DNA of 64,000 nucleotides, from the NCBI GenBank assembly GCA_018716295.1, contig DVKC01000030.1, forward strand, positions 62,001 to 126,000. The letters are read 5' to 3'. Shown here piece after piece: positions 21,743 through 32,014 of this stretch; within the stretch, counting starts at the first letter, position 1; each line of letters starts with the position of its first letter. Position numbers and translations under genes: made by a program. Under the pieces are notes generated by a model. That model had not been told where the DNA came from. It worked only from the letters and a program-made list of their open reading frames with translations, and made no database searches. This stretch comes from Candidatus Avimuribaculum pullicola. GTDB lineage: Bacteria; Bacteroidota; Bacteroidia; Bacteroidales; Muribaculaceae.

Positions 21743-23020
21743 TCAATCCAAAGCTTGTTTTAGGTCTTCGATTATGTCATCGACATTTTCGATACCCACT
21801 GACAAGCGTATAAGGTCGGGTGCCACGCCTGCTTCGATGAGTTGTTCGTCGGTGAGCTGGCGGTGTGTGTGGCTGGCCGGGTGCAACACGCAAGAACGCG
21901 CGTCGGCAACGTGGGTGACGATGCAAATGAACTTGAGGCGATCCATGAAGTCGATGGCATCTTGCCGTGATCCCTTGATGCCGAATGTAAGCACGCCGCA
22001 AGTGCCGTCTGGCATGTATTTCTTGGCAAGTGAGTGGTAGCGGTCTTGTTCAAGCCCGGCATAGTGCACCCAATTGACACGTGGGTGTGCCGATAGGAAG
22101 CGGGCAACTTTCAAGGCATTCTCGCAGTGTCGTGGAACTCTCAAATGCAATGTTTCAAGGCCGATGTTGATGAGGAATGCGTTTTGTGGTGATTGGGCTG
22201 AACCCAAGTCGCGCATCAGTTGCGCCACAGCCTTTTCGATATAGGCCAAACGTCCAAATTTCTTGGTGTAAGCCAGTCCGTGGTATGATTCATCGGGCTG
22301 TGTGAGGCATGCAAAACGTTCGGGATAAGCTTCCCAATTGAAATTTCCGCTGTCAACAATAGCTCCGCCTACGGTCATGGCGTGTCCGTCCATGTATTTT
22401 GTAGTTGAGTGTGTTATGATGTCGGCACCCCATTCAAATGGACGGCAATTGATGGGGGTGGCAAATGTGTTGTCAACAATAAGTGGCACACCGTGCTTGT
22501 GGGCAATGCGGGCAAATTTTTCGATGTCGAGAATGTTCATGCCTGGGTTGGCGATGGTTTCGCCAAACATGGCTTTGGTATTTGGCTTGAAGGCTGCTTC
22601 TATTTCGGCATCGTCGGCATCGGCATCAACAAAAGTTACATCAATGCCTAATTTCCGCATTGTTACATTGAACAAGTTGAAAGTGCCGCCGTATATTGTT
22701 GAAGAACATACCAAGTGGTCGCCCGCTTGGCAAATGTTGAACACTGCATAGAAATTGGCTGCTTGCCCCGATGATGTGAGCATACCTGCTACACCGCCTT
22801 CGAGTGCGGTGATTTTTGCTGCCACGGCGTCGCACGTGGGGTTTTGCAAGCGGGTATAAAAATAGCCAGGAGCTTCGAGGTCGAAGAGGCGAGCCATTTC
22901 TTCGCTTGTGTCGTATTTGAAAGTGGTGCTCTGGTAGATGGGCAGTATGCGTGGTTGGCCGTTGCTTGGCTTCCAGCCAGCTTGTACGCACAGCGTTTCT
23001 CTGTTAAGTTTATTGTTCAT
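21743..23020 (-). CDS. metY: O-acetylhomoserine aminocarboxypropyltransferase/cysteine synthase
   Basis: ETLCVQAGWKPSNGQPRILPIYQSTTFKYDT...VDNTFATPINCRPFEWGADIITHSTTKYMDGH. Confidence 0.92.
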   Translation of the reverse strand: MNNKLNRETLCVQAGWKPSNGQPRILPIYQSTTFKYDTSEEMARLFDLEAPGYFYTRLQNPTCDAVAAKITALEGGVAGMLTSSGQAANFYAVFNICQAGDHLVCSSTIYGGTFNLFNVTMRKLGIDVTFVDADADDAEIEAAFKPNTKAMFGETIANPGMNILDIEKFARIAHKHGVPLIVDNTFATPINCRPFEWGADIITHSTTKYMDGHAMTVGGAIVDSGNFNWEAYPERFACLTQPDESYHGLAYTKKFGRLAYIEKAVAQLMRDLGSAQSPQNAFLINIGLETLHLRVPRHCENALKVARFLSAHPRVNWVHYAGLEQDRYHSLAKKYMPDGTCGVLTFGIKGSRQDAIDFMDRLKFICIVTHVADARSCVLHPASHTHRQLTDEQLIEAGVAPDLIRLSVGIENVDDIIEDLKQALD

Positions 23021-23280
23021 GATTCGATATTGTCTTAAAGTGAGGGAATTTTATGCCACAAGTTGTTGTTACCTATTGTGCGCAAAAAATATTTTTAATG
23101 CAAAGTTAAGCAATATCGCTGGATTATCGAACAAAATCGATAGATTACGGTGGTATCCAGTTTGAAATTTCCAATATTTCAAATTAAGTCAAGTTGTTTT
23201 GTGGTTGCTTCTTTTGTTTTGTGTCGTTATTTTTTTTGAGCCAGAAAGAAAAATATCTGTGGGTAATGCCGTGTGAAACC

Positions 23281-23343
23281 AAAAAAATAGCCATGTTGCA
23301 AGTGAAATCGTGTGATTTGCTTGGCAATATAGGCTATTTTTTG
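23281..23343. repeat. Long hairpin overlapping the lpxD promoter region
   Basis: aaaaaatagcc-(atg)-ttgcaagtgaaatc-gtgt-gatttgcttggcaa-(tata)-ggctatttttt nested arms. Confidence 0.6.
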
Positions 23344-23384
23344 CATCTTTGCACATTGATTTGAATTAATATTACCTATAATTT

Positions 23385-24413
23385 ATGGAATTAACAGCAG
23401 GTAAATTGGCTGAATTGGTGGGTGGAACTGTTGACGGGGACGCCAGCGTGGTCATCAATAGATTTGCCAAGATAGAAGAAGCAAAAGAAGGATGCATTAC
23501 ATTTCTTGCAAATCCTATATATACTCATTTTATATATACTACCGAGGCTTCGGTGGTGCTTGTAAGGAAAGACTTTGAGGCCGAGCATCCCGTGAAAGCG
23601 ACCATGGTGCGTGTTGACGACCCGTATGCGACACTTGCAATGCTGCTTAATTATGTAGCCAACCAGCAAGTCCGCAAACATGGCATCGAACAGCCGTGTT
23701 ATGTGTCGGAAGGCGTGGAATTGCCCGAAGATGTATATGTAGGTGCATTTGCTTATATTGGCAAGAATGCCAAAATAGGTAAAAACGTGTGCATATACCC
23801 GCAATGCTATATTGGCGACAATGTGTCGATTGGTGACAATAGCATAATTTACCCAGGCGTGAAGATTTATCATGATTGCGTGGTTGGCAAAAATTGTATT
23901 TTGCAAGCCGGGGTAGTTATCGGTGGCGATGGCTTCGGGTTCGCGCCCGAAAATGGCGAATATGTTAAAATTGCCCAGATAGGTAATGTAGTGATATGCG
24001 ACAACGTGGAAATCGGTGCCAATACCACTATCGACCGAGCCACGATGGGTAGCACGGTAATCCACAAAGGTGTCAAACTTGACAATCTGATCCAAGTGGC
24101 CCATAACGTAGAGATAGGTGAGCACACTGTGATGGCCGCGCAGGTAGGTGTGGCTGGTTCGACCAAGATTGGTGCGCACAACATGGTGGGCGGACAAGTA
24201 GGGTTTGCTGGTCATATCAAGGTGGGCGACAACAATAAATTTGGAGCCCAGTCGGGTATTCCTAACAGTATAGGAGATGGCAACTCGGTGATTGGCAGTC
24301 CTGTGGTTAATGCTATGGATTTTGCACGCCAGACCGTATATATGAAGCGGCTCGGTGAATTGTTTAAAGATGTTGCCGCTTTGAAGAAAGCAATGTCTGA
24401 AAAGGATAAATAA
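23385..24413 (+). CDS. lpxD: UDP-3-O-(3-hydroxymyristoyl)glucosamine N-acyltransferase
   Basis: Hexapeptide repeats; [42 protein letters not shown]. Confidence 0.95.
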   Translation: MELTAGKLAELVGGTVDGDASVVINRFAKIEEAKEGCITFLANPIYTHFIYTTEASVVLVRKDFEAEHPVKATMVRVDDPYATLAMLLNYVANQQVRKHGIEQPCYVSEGVELPEDVYVGAFAYIGKNAKIGKNVCIYPQCYIGDNVSIGDNSIIYPGVKIYHDCVVGKNCILQAGVVIGGDGFGFAPENGEYVKIAQIGNVVICDNVEIGANTTIDRATMGSTVIHKGVKLDNLIQVAHNVEIGEHTVMAAQVGVAGSTKIGAHNMVGGQVGFAGHIKVGDNNKFGAQSGIPNSIGDGNSVIGSPVVNAMDFARQTVYMKRLGELFKDVAALKKAMSEKDK

Positions 24414-24448
24414 GCACAATATAGCAAACGAAAATAAGATATACATTT

Positions 24449-25831
24449 ATGAAACAATGCACATTAAAAAATTCGTTTACCGTCAGCGGGAAAGGGTTGC
24501 ATACAGGAATGGCAATTGAGGCCACGTTTAGACCTGCACCCGTAAACCATGGATACAAATTCCAGCGCATCGACTTGGACGACAAGCCTGTGATTGATGC
24601 TTTGGCCGAAAATGTGGTTGAAACTACCCGTGGAACGGTTTTGGGCCGTGGCAATGCCAAGGTGAGCACGGTGGAGCATGCACTTGCTGCCTTGTATGCT
24701 GCTGGTGTTGACAATTGCCTCATAGAGGTGAATGCCCCCGAAATGCCCATTCTTGATGGCAGTGCGATAGAGTATGCCACCAAAATTGCCGAGGTGGGCA
24801 CAGAAGAGCAAAATGAAGAGAAGGATTTCTACATCGTCAAGCAAAAACTCGAAGTGGTCGATGAGGAAACTGGTGCATCAATTGTGGTGCTGCCTTTTGA
24901 TAGTTTCCGCATCGATGCCATGATAGAATTCAAGTCACCGATAATTCCCAACCAATTTGCTTCGCTCAACAGCTTGTCGCGCTTCAAGGACGACATTGCC
25001 GCAAGCCGCACGTTTGTATTCGTGCGTGAAATTGAGCCGTTGGTAAAGGCCAATTTGATAAAGGGTGGCGACTTGGATAACGCTCTGGTGGTGTATGACC
25101 AAGCAATGGAGCAAGCCGACCTTGACAAACTTGCCGACTTGATGGGTGTACCTCACAAGCATGTGAGCGAACTTGGCTATATCAGCAACATACCTCTTGC
25201 ATACGAAAATGAGCCTGCTCGCCACAAATTGATGGACGTGCTTGGCGACTTGGCCTTGATTGGCCGCCCGCTCAAGGGCTATGTGATAGCTACCAAGCCC
25301 GGGCACACAATCAACACTACATTCTCCAAGAAAGTGCGCCGTGAAATCAAGCATCAGGAGTTGCAAGCACCGGTATATAACCCCAATATCGCTCCAGTGA
25401 TGGACGTTAACCGCATACGTCAATTGTTGCCGCATCGTTATCCGTTCTTGCTTGTCGATAAGATTATAGATATAGGCTCAAATTACATAGTGGGTGTGAA
25501 AAATGTGTCGGGCAACGAACCATTTTTCCAAGGCCACTTCCCGCAAGAGCCTGTGATGCCAGGTGTGTTGCAAGTGGAAGCTATGGCGCAAGTGGGTGGA
25601 TTGCTTGTGCTTAACATGGTGGAAGATCCCGAGAAATATTCTACTTATTTCTTGAAAATCGACAATGTAAAGTTCCGCCAGAAAGTGGTTCCTGGCGACA
25701 CGCTCATATTCCACTTGTCGTTGCTCACTGAGATACGACGTGGCTGCGCAGTGATGAAAGGCTATGCGTTTGTTGGCGAAAAGATTGTGAGCGAGGCCGA
25801 ATTTATGGCTCAAATCATAAAGAACAAGTAA
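24449..25831 (+). CDS. Bifunctional LpxC/FabZ fusion
   Basis: N-terminal LpxC (VEHALAALYAAGVDNCLIEVNAPEMPILDGSA) fused to FabZ (LLPHRYPFLLVDKI...HFPQEPVMPGVLQVEAMAQ). Confidence 0.96.
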   Translation: MKQCTLKNSFTVSGKGLHTGMAIEATFRPAPVNHGYKFQRIDLDDKPVIDALAENVVETTRGTVLGRGNAKVSTVEHALAALYAAGVDNCLIEVNAPEMPILDGSAIEYATKIAEVGTEEQNEEKDFYIVKQKLEVVDEETGASIVVLPFDSFRIDAMIEFKSPIIPNQFASLNSLSRFKDDIAASRTFVFVREIEPLVKANLIKGGDLDNALVVYDQAMEQADLDKLADLMGVPHKHVSELGYISNIPLAYENEPARHKLMDVLGDLALIGRPLKGYVIATKPGHTINTTFSKKVRREIKHQELQAPVYNPNIAPVMDVNRIRQLLPHRYPFLLVDKIIDIGSNYIVGVKNVSGNEPFFQGHFPQEPVMPGVLQVEAMAQVGGLLVLNMVEDPEKYSTYFLKIDNVKFRQKVVPGDTLIFHLSLLTEIRRGCAVMKGYAFVGEKIVSEAEFMAQIIKNK

Positions 25832-25867
25832 TCACATTATATTTTATTACATAACAACGAAGTATAT

Positions 25868-26644
25868 ATGAAACAACCATTAGCCTACGTTCATCCGGCT
25901 GCAAAGATTGCCAATAATGTGGTAATCGATCCATTTGTCACTATCGACCAAAATGTGGAGATAGGCGAAGGTACACGCATCGGTAGCAACGTAACTATCC
26001 TTGAGGGGGCTCGCATTGGCAAGAATTGTACTATATGTTCGGGTGCAGTTATCTCGGGTATCCCGCAGGATTTGAAATTCAGAGGTGAAGAATCGGTTGC
26101 CATCATTGGCGACAATACGACAATCAGGGAATGTGTGACCGTCAGCCGAGGCACTGCCTCTAAGGGCAAGACTGTGATTGGCAGCAATTGCCTTATCATG
26201 GCTTATTGCCATGTGGCGCACGACTGTGTGGTAGGCGACAATGTGATTATGTCAAATGCCGTGCAGGTGGCAGGAGAGGTGGTTATTGACAATTATGCCG
26301 TCATAGGTGGTGGCGCGTTGATACACCAGTTCTCGCACATCGGGCAGCACGTGATGTTGCAAGGTGGTGCGCTTGTCAACAAGGATATCCCGCCGTATGT
26401 CAAGGCAGGTCGTAACCCTATCTCGTATGCAGGCATTAATTCGATAGGCTTGCGCCGCCGTGGTTTCACCAATGAGCAGATACGCGATATACAGGAAATT
26501 TTCAGGTACTTGTATCTGTCGGGCATGAACAATACCGATGCCATAGAACGCATCGAGGCCGAATTGCCAGCCACCAAGGAGCGCGACGAGATTATACTCT
26601 TTGTGCGTAATTCCAAGCGTGGCATAATTCGTGGTTATGTATAA
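25868..26644 (+). CDS. lpxA: Acyl-ACP--UDP-N-acetylglucosamine O-acyltransferase
   Basis: VHPAAKIANNVVIDPFVTIDQNVEIGEGTRIGSNVTI...AYCHVAHDCVVGD. Confidence 0.95.
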   Translation: MKQPLAYVHPAAKIANNVVIDPFVTIDQNVEIGEGTRIGSNVTILEGARIGKNCTICSGAVISGIPQDLKFRGEESVAIIGDNTTIRECVTVSRGTASKGKTVIGSNCLIMAYCHVAHDCVVGDNVIMSNAVQVAGEVVIDNYAVIGGGALIHQFSHIGQHVMLQGGALVNKDIPPYVKAGRNPISYAGINSIGLRRRGFTNEQIRDIQEIFRYLYLSGMNNTDAIERIEAELPATKERDEIILFVRNSKRGIIRGYV

Positions 26645-26662
26645 TTAAAGCAACGTAAAATT

Positions 26663-26713
26663 AGAGCAAGCACCGAGGCGACATTCATTGAGATTGACCT
26701 CGGTGCTTGCTCT
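26663..26713 (+). terminator. Strong hairpin terminator after lpxA
   Basis: agagcaagcaccgagg / cctcggtgcttgctct perfect 16-bp arms followed by attttcc. Confidence 0.8.
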
Positions 26714-26735
26714 ATTTTCCAAATAAAAGATTGTT

Positions 26736-28268
26736 ATGGAGAACAACGACAAACGAGAAATCAACAAAGTTGAGGTGCGGCAATTGCAATTGGGCGACTA
26801 TGCCGAGTTGGCTCAGTCGTTCAAGCGCGTGTATGCCGATAAAGATGAATTTTGGACTTTCGACCAAATAAAGAAACTTACCGAGATTTTTCCCGAAGGG
26901 CAAGTGGTGACTGTGGTCGATGGGAAGATTGTGGGGTGCGCTTTGGCAATTATTGTCGATTACAACCTTGTAAAGGGCGACCATACTTATGCGCAAGTGA
27001 CCGGGAACGAAACATTCTGCACTCATAATCCCCATGGTAACATACTCTATGGCATCGAGGTGTTTATCCACCCCGATTACCGAGGCTTGAGGTTGGCACG
27101 GCGAATGTATGAGTATCGTAAGGACTTGTGCGAAACGCTCAATTTGAAAGCTATAATGTTTGGCGGGCGAATACCTAACTATTACAAATATGCCGACCGC
27201 TTGCGTCCTCGCGAATATATCAACAAGGTGCGCCAACGTGAGATTTACGACCCTGTATTGACGTTCCAGCTGTCGAATGATTTCCACGTGCGCAAGGTTA
27301 TGACAAATTACCTGCCCAATGACGAGGAATCCAAGCATTATGCCACTTTGCTGCAATGGGACAACATTTATTACCAGCCGAAGCCTGAAATCATCGAGCG
27401 CAAGACGATGGTTCGCATTGGGCTTGTGCAATGGCAAATGCGGCCATATAACAGCCTTGATGATGTGTTTGAGCAAGTGGAATTTTTTGTCGATGCCGTG
27501 TCGGACTACAAGAGCGACTTTGTGTTGTTTCCCGAGTATTTCAATGCTCCTCTTATGGCAAAATATAACAACCTTGGCGAAGCACAGTCGATTAGGAAAC
27601 TTGCGAAATATACCGATGAGATACGCGAACGCTTTATCAAGCTTGCCATAAGTTACAATATAAATATTATCACGGGTAGTATGCCTTTCCTTGGCAGCGA
27701 CAATCGTTTGTTCAACGTGGGCTTCCTGTGCCGCCGTGATGGTACATACGAAACCTATGGCAAGGTTCATATTACTCCCGACGAAGCTAAAAGCTGGGGC
27801 TTGTCGGGTGGCAAGATGGTGAAAACATTTGATACCGATTGTGCCAAGATAGGCGTGCTTATATGTTATGATGTGGAATTCCCCGAACTGTCGCGACTGC
27901 TTGCCGAGGAAGGTATGCAAATTCTTTTTGTGCCATTCCTCACCGATACGCAGAATGCTTATTCGCGTGTTAAAGTGTGTGCAAGGGCCCGTGCTATTGA
28001 AAATGAATGCTTCGTTGCAATAGCTGGTTCGGTGGGTAACTTGCCGCGTGTCCACAACATGGATATACAGTATGCCCAGTCGGCAGTTTTCACGCCATGT
28101 GATTTTGCTTTCCCCACCGACGGTCGCCGTGCCGAAGCTACACCTAACACCGAGATGATACTTGTGAGTGATGTTGACCTCGACTTGCTCAACGAGCTTC
28201 ACACCTATGGTAGCGTCCGCAACCTGCGTGACCGCCGCCTCGACCTCTATGAATTGCGCAAGAAGTAG
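26736..28268 (+). CDS. GNAT acetyltransferase-carbon-nitrogen hydrolase (nitrilase superfamily) fusion
   Basis: N-terminal GNAT (IEVFIHPDYRGLRLARRMYEYRK) and C-terminal nitrilase (FPEYFNAPL, YGKVHITPDE, GVLICYDVEFPELSR). Confidence 0.88.
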   Translation: MENNDKREINKVEVRQLQLGDYAELAQSFKRVYADKDEFWTFDQIKKLTEIFPEGQVVTVVDGKIVGCALAIIVDYNLVKGDHTYAQVTGNETFCTHNPHGNILYGIEVFIHPDYRGLRLARRMYEYRKDLCETLNLKAIMFGGRIPNYYKYADRLRPREYINKVRQREIYDPVLTFQLSNDFHVRKVMTNYLPNDEESKHYATLLQWDNIYYQPKPEIIERKTMVRIGLVQWQMRPYNSLDDVFEQVEFFVDAVSDYKSDFVLFPEYFNAPLMAKYNNLGEAQSIRKLAKYTDEIRERFIKLAISYNINIITGSMPFLGSDNRLFNVGFLCRRDGTYETYGKVHITPDEAKSWGLSGGKMVKTFDTDCAKIGVLICYDVEFPELSRLLAEEGMQILFVPFLTDTQNAYSRVKVCARARAIENECFVAIAGSVGNLPRVHNMDIQYAQSAVFTPCDFAFPTDGRRAEATPNTEMILVSDVDLDLLNELHTYGSVRNLRDRRLDLYELRKK

Positions 28269-28290
28269 CAGGGTAATATAATGCAACGAT

Positions 28291-28330
28291 AAAACGAGTG
28301 GCGGAGGTTCATATCCATGCCACTCGTTTT
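28291..28330. terminator. Hairpin terminator between convergent genes
   Basis: aaaacgagtggc / gccactcgtttt perfect arms. Confidence 0.75.
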
Positions 28331-28415
28331 TTATTATTGTGTATGTTCCGTTTCTTGTATTATCCGAATTATGCAAATCGAATAATGTGAATGGCATCAT
28401 CTGGGATGGTGCGGT

Positions 28416-30269
28416 TTATCCTCGGGGATGGGTGGCGAGGTAGTCGCGGACTGTGGCGGTGAATTGGAGCCAGTACATTTCGGTTTTCTTTTCGCCGATG
28501 CCGTAGAGCGAGGCAAATTCTTCGCGGGTAGTGGGGAGGTTGCGTGCTATCACATCGAGTACGCGGTCGCTGAAGACGATGTAGGGAGGCACGTGTTGTG
28601 CGCGGGCAATAGCCAGGCGGGTTTCCTTAAGCCTTTCAAATAGGCCTTTGTCGGCTGGCGGCATTTCGTCAAGGCTGGATTGCTTGGTTTGTTTCTCTTT
28701 TGTCGTAGCCGCACGTTGTGTATAAGAGAATTTCGAGAGCATCACTTGTTTCAAGCCTTTCAGTACTTCCCAGCCAAAAGGAGTGACATGCAGGTGGTTA
28801 TAATCGTCGTATGCTACATCGATAATGCCCATTTGCAACATTTGCAGCAAGTAGGCGTTCCATGTTGCGAAACTTAAGTCGCGTCCTACGCCATACGTCC
28901 GCAGTTTGTCATATCCTTTTGCGATAATATCGGTTTTCCCCGAACCCCGCAAAATGTCGATTATTGCTGTGACGCCTTCACGTTGGTTTGTGCGAACTAT
29001 CGCGCTTAGTGCCATTTGGCATAACGTGGTGGCATCGAAACGTTCGGGGGGATTAAGGCATACATCGCAGTTGCCACAGTCATGGTCGATATGTTCATTG
29101 AAGTAGCTCAGCAGTGTGCGTCGGCGGCATACGTTGCTTTCGGCATATTGCTGCATTCGCCTAAGTTTATTCATGTTCACGGCTTCTTGCCCCGAGTCTT
29201 GGGCCAAACTTTTGAGCGTAATTACATCGCCGAAAGAATAGAACATCAATGCTTCGGCTGGCATTCCGTCGCGCCCGGCACGCCCTATTTCTTGGTAATA
29301 GCATTCAATGCTCTTGGGCATGTTGCTGTGGATTACCCAGCGGACGTTGCTCTTGTTGATTCCCATGCCGAAAGCTATTGTGGCGCATACAATAGGCAAG
29401 TCGTCGTTGAGGAAAGCGGTTTGCACCTGCTCTTTTTCGGCAACAGGCATACCGGCGTGAAACGCAGCAGCGTTAAATCCCAGTGAACGTAGCCTTGTTG
29501 CCATTTTCTCGGTGTCGGTACGTCTGAGGCAGTATATGATGCCGCTTTCGCCACGATGGGCGGTTATGAAGCGAGTTATCATTTTCATTTTGTCGGTGCT
29601 GCTGATGTTGCTCACTACATTAAGCCGAATGTTGGGGCGGTCGAATGATGTCATGAACAGCCGTGCATTGGGAATGCCTAATTGCCGGCTTATATCGTCG
29701 CGAGTCAGGCGGTCGGCAGTCGCTGTCAGTGCCATTATTGGTACTGATGGAAATCGTTGCCGCAATGTGGCGAGTTGTGTATATTCGGGACGGAAGTCGT
29801 GCCCCCACTGTGATATGCAATGAGCTTCATCGATGGCGAAAAGGCTTATTTTCATTTCGCCAGACCATTGTTCAATCTCTGTCAGCAGCCGTTCGGGCGA
29901 GATGTAAAGCAATTTTATGCGTCCAGCATATACTTGTTCGATGACTTGCCGGTTGAATGAGTCGGATTGCGCACTGTTGACCGATGCCGCCGGTATTCCC
30001 ATCGCTTGCAGTGCATCGACCTGGTCTTTCATCAGGGCAAGAAGAGGCGATATGATAATCGCGCAGCCATCGGATAGCAGGGCGGGAATTTGAAAGCAAA
30101 GCGACTTGCCGCCCCCGGTCGGCATAAGAATCACTGCGTCGTTGCCTTGCATAACACATTGTATAGCCTCGAATTGCAAGGGATAAAAAGAGTTGTAGCC
30201 ATAAAAACGGCGCAGCACACCGAGGGCGCGTGGTTTCAAGTCGCTGTTGTTCATATATGCTTTTTTCAA
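28416..30269 (-). CDS. recQ: ATP-dependent DNA helicase RecQ
   Basis: FRPEYTQLATLRQRFP, MPTGGGKSLCFQIPA, DEAHC, GRAGRDG, RQC and HRDC-like C-terminus. Confidence 0.94.
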   Translation of the reverse strand: MKKAYMNNSDLKPRALGVLRRFYGYNSFYPLQFEAIQCVMQGNDAVILMPTGGGKSLCFQIPALLSDGCAIIISPLLALMKDQVDALQAMGIPAASVNSAQSDSFNRQVIEQVYAGRIKLLYISPERLLTEIEQWSGEMKISLFAIDEAHCISQWGHDFRPEYTQLATLRQRFPSVPIMALTATADRLTRDDISRQLGIPNARLFMTSFDRPNIRLNVVSNISSTDKMKMITRFITAHRGESGIIYCLRRTDTEKMATRLRSLGFNAAAFHAGMPVAEKEQVQTAFLNDDLPIVCATIAFGMGINKSNVRWVIHSNMPKSIECYYQEIGRAGRDGMPAEALMFYSFGDVITLKSLAQDSGQEAVNMNKLRRMQQYAESNVCRRRTLLSYFNEHIDHDCGNCDVCLNPPERFDATTLCQMALSAIVRTNQREGVTAIIDILRGSGKTDIIAKGYDKLRTYGVGRDLSFATWNAYLLQMLQMGIIDVAYDDYNHLHVTPFGWEVLKGLKQVMLSKFSYTQRAATTKEKQTKQSSLDEMPPADKGLFERLKETRLAIARAQHVPPYIVFSDRVLDVIARNLPTTREEFASLYGIGEKKTEMYWLQFTATVRDYLATHPRG

Positions 30270-31639
30270 AATGCGTTTTTCTCTCCCCGTATTGCATTCT
30301 TTACGGTTAAGAATATTATTTTCAAGTCAAGCATGAGATTCCAGTTTTCGGCATACCATACATCGTATTCCACACGTTTTTCCATTTGCCATAATTCACG
30401 TGTTTCGCCACGGTAGCCGTTTACTTGCGCCCAACCAGTTATGCCAGGTTTTATTGTGTGGCGTACCATGTATTTGTCGATAAGGGCACTGTAGTCTTTT
30501 GTGTGCTTGAGCATGTGTGGTCGAGGCCCAACAATCGACATGTCGCCTTTCCATACATTGAAGAATTGTGGCAGTTCATCGATACTTGTCCGTCTGAGGA
30601 AGTCACCAAAAGCTGTTTTTCGCGGGTCGTTTTCTGTGGCTTGCACACTGTCGCTGTCGTTGTTGACCTTCATTGTGCGGAATTTGTAGCAGTAAAATTC
30701 TTTGCCCCGGTAGCCTGTTCGTTTCTGCTTGAAAAATATCGGGCCTGGCGATGACAATTTGATGCCAAGGGCGATTAATGGCAATACGATGGGGGTGAAT
30801 ACTAAGACGCACGAAGAGAAAATGATGTCGAAAGTGCGCTTAATGATGCGATTAAGGGTCTTGTTGAGTGGGTTTGGACGAATGGCGAGTATAGGTACAT
30901 TGCCTATTGATTGTAATTCAAATTGTCGTTTTATCGCACTGCCGAATTGAGGCACATAGTAAAAATCCACGGCGTTGCGGTCGGCCAGTTTTATCATTCT
31001 TTGTACTACGCCATCTTCCCCGTCGGGTAGTGTACAATACATCTCGTCGATAAGGTTGTCCTTGATAAAAGCTTCCAGATTGTCTAATCCACCTTTGTAG
31101 TATTTTGTTTGCCGGGGTGTGTCGTCAAATAGCCCCATGATGCGGAATCCGTATCCGTTGTCACCAATCAGCTCATCGAGCAACCTCATTCCCACAGTGC
31201 TGCCTCCAATGATGACGGTGCGCTTGAAATTGAATCCGCGACTGCGGTAAATCTTCAACATTTGCCGTGACAACAGCCACCAAATGGAAAGTGACGGGAA
31301 GAAAATAAGGAAAAACTCAACGAATGTGAGTACACGTATGTTATCTAAGTTAAGAAACAGCAGTGATGCAAAGAATAGTATGGCGAAAAGCATTACCGAC
31401 TTGGTAGCCGTGAGCACTACACGGTCGGCAAATACTACACGACGATTGTGGATGTTGGAATATATGGAACATCCTGCGGCAAAAGTTATGTTCATCATGA
31501 ACCACACATGACGAGTAAAAAAGTCATCTGGTTCATTGTTGAACAAGTATAAAATTAAATATGTAAGGTTCAAAATCAGGAAGTCAACGAGAGTGAACAG
31601 ACCACTGATAAATTGCCCATACCTACCTTTTTTTACCAT
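30266..31639 (-). CDS. Undecaprenyl-phosphate glucose phosphotransferase-type polyprenyl glycosylphosphotransferase
   Basis: N-terminal transmembrane region, FKQKRTGYRGKEFYCYKFRTMKVN...RRTSIDELPQFFNVWKGDMSIVGPRPHM. Confidence 0.93.
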   Translation of the reverse strand: MVKKGRYGQFISGLFTLVDFLILNLTYLILYLFNNEPDDFFTRHVWFMMNITFAAGCSIYSNIHNRRVVFADRVVLTATKSVMLFAILFFASLLFLNLDNIRVLTFVEFFLIFFPSLSIWWLLSRQMLKIYRSRGFNFKRTVIIGGSTVGMRLLDELIGDNGYGFRIMGLFDDTPRQTKYYKGGLDNLEAFIKDNLIDEMYCTLPDGEDGVVQRMIKLADRNAVDFYYVPQFGSAIKRQFELQSIGNVPILAIRPNPLNKTLNRIIKRTFDIIFSSCVLVFTPIVLPLIALGIKLSSPGPIFFKQKRTGYRGKEFYCYKFRTMKVNNDSDSVQATENDPRKTAFGDFLRRTSIDELPQFFNVWKGDMSIVGPRPHMLKHTKDYSALIDKYMVRHTIKPGITGWAQVNGYRGETRELWQMEKRVEYDVWYAENWNLMLDLKIIFLTVKNAIRGEKNAF

Positions 31640-31944
31640 GGTACAGAGATGCTGTTGTTTTTTTTGAATTTACAGAAAAAGTTTCACAAAATTGGCAAAG
31701 ATGGTATTTATATCCGCATTTTTCGCTAAGCAAGAAATGTGGAACACCTGTCAGCCCTTTATTCCCAAGCGATCATAAAACAGCCCCTCATAGGGATTAA
31801 ATGACACTTGGGTATGATACGACTTTTAGTGGTTCTTAATAAAAGAAACGAATTGTTGCACTTCTTTATTATTTGAGTAGGCGATTATTTCACTTGCGTG
31901 TTGTGAAAATTGCACTATACCCCGTCGTGCGATTTATTATAATG

Positions 31945-31983
31945 CAAGTGGTTGTCCCGTTTTTTCCAAGGGGCAACCACTTG
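31945..31983 (-). terminator. Hairpin downstream of the DUF349 gene
   Basis: caagtggttg / caaccacttg arms ~30 bp past the stop on the minus strand. Confidence 0.6.
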
Positions 31984-32014
31984 TGAATATGTGAAAGAAA
32001 GGGAATTGCCTGTG

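Noticed and set aside
23020-23110. Possible SAM-type riboswitch in the metY leader
   Set aside because: A -7 box (minus strand, gcaaagtta at 23100-23108) gives only an ~75-nt leader, and I could not match a SAM-I/II core by eye. A covariance-model scan would be decisive.
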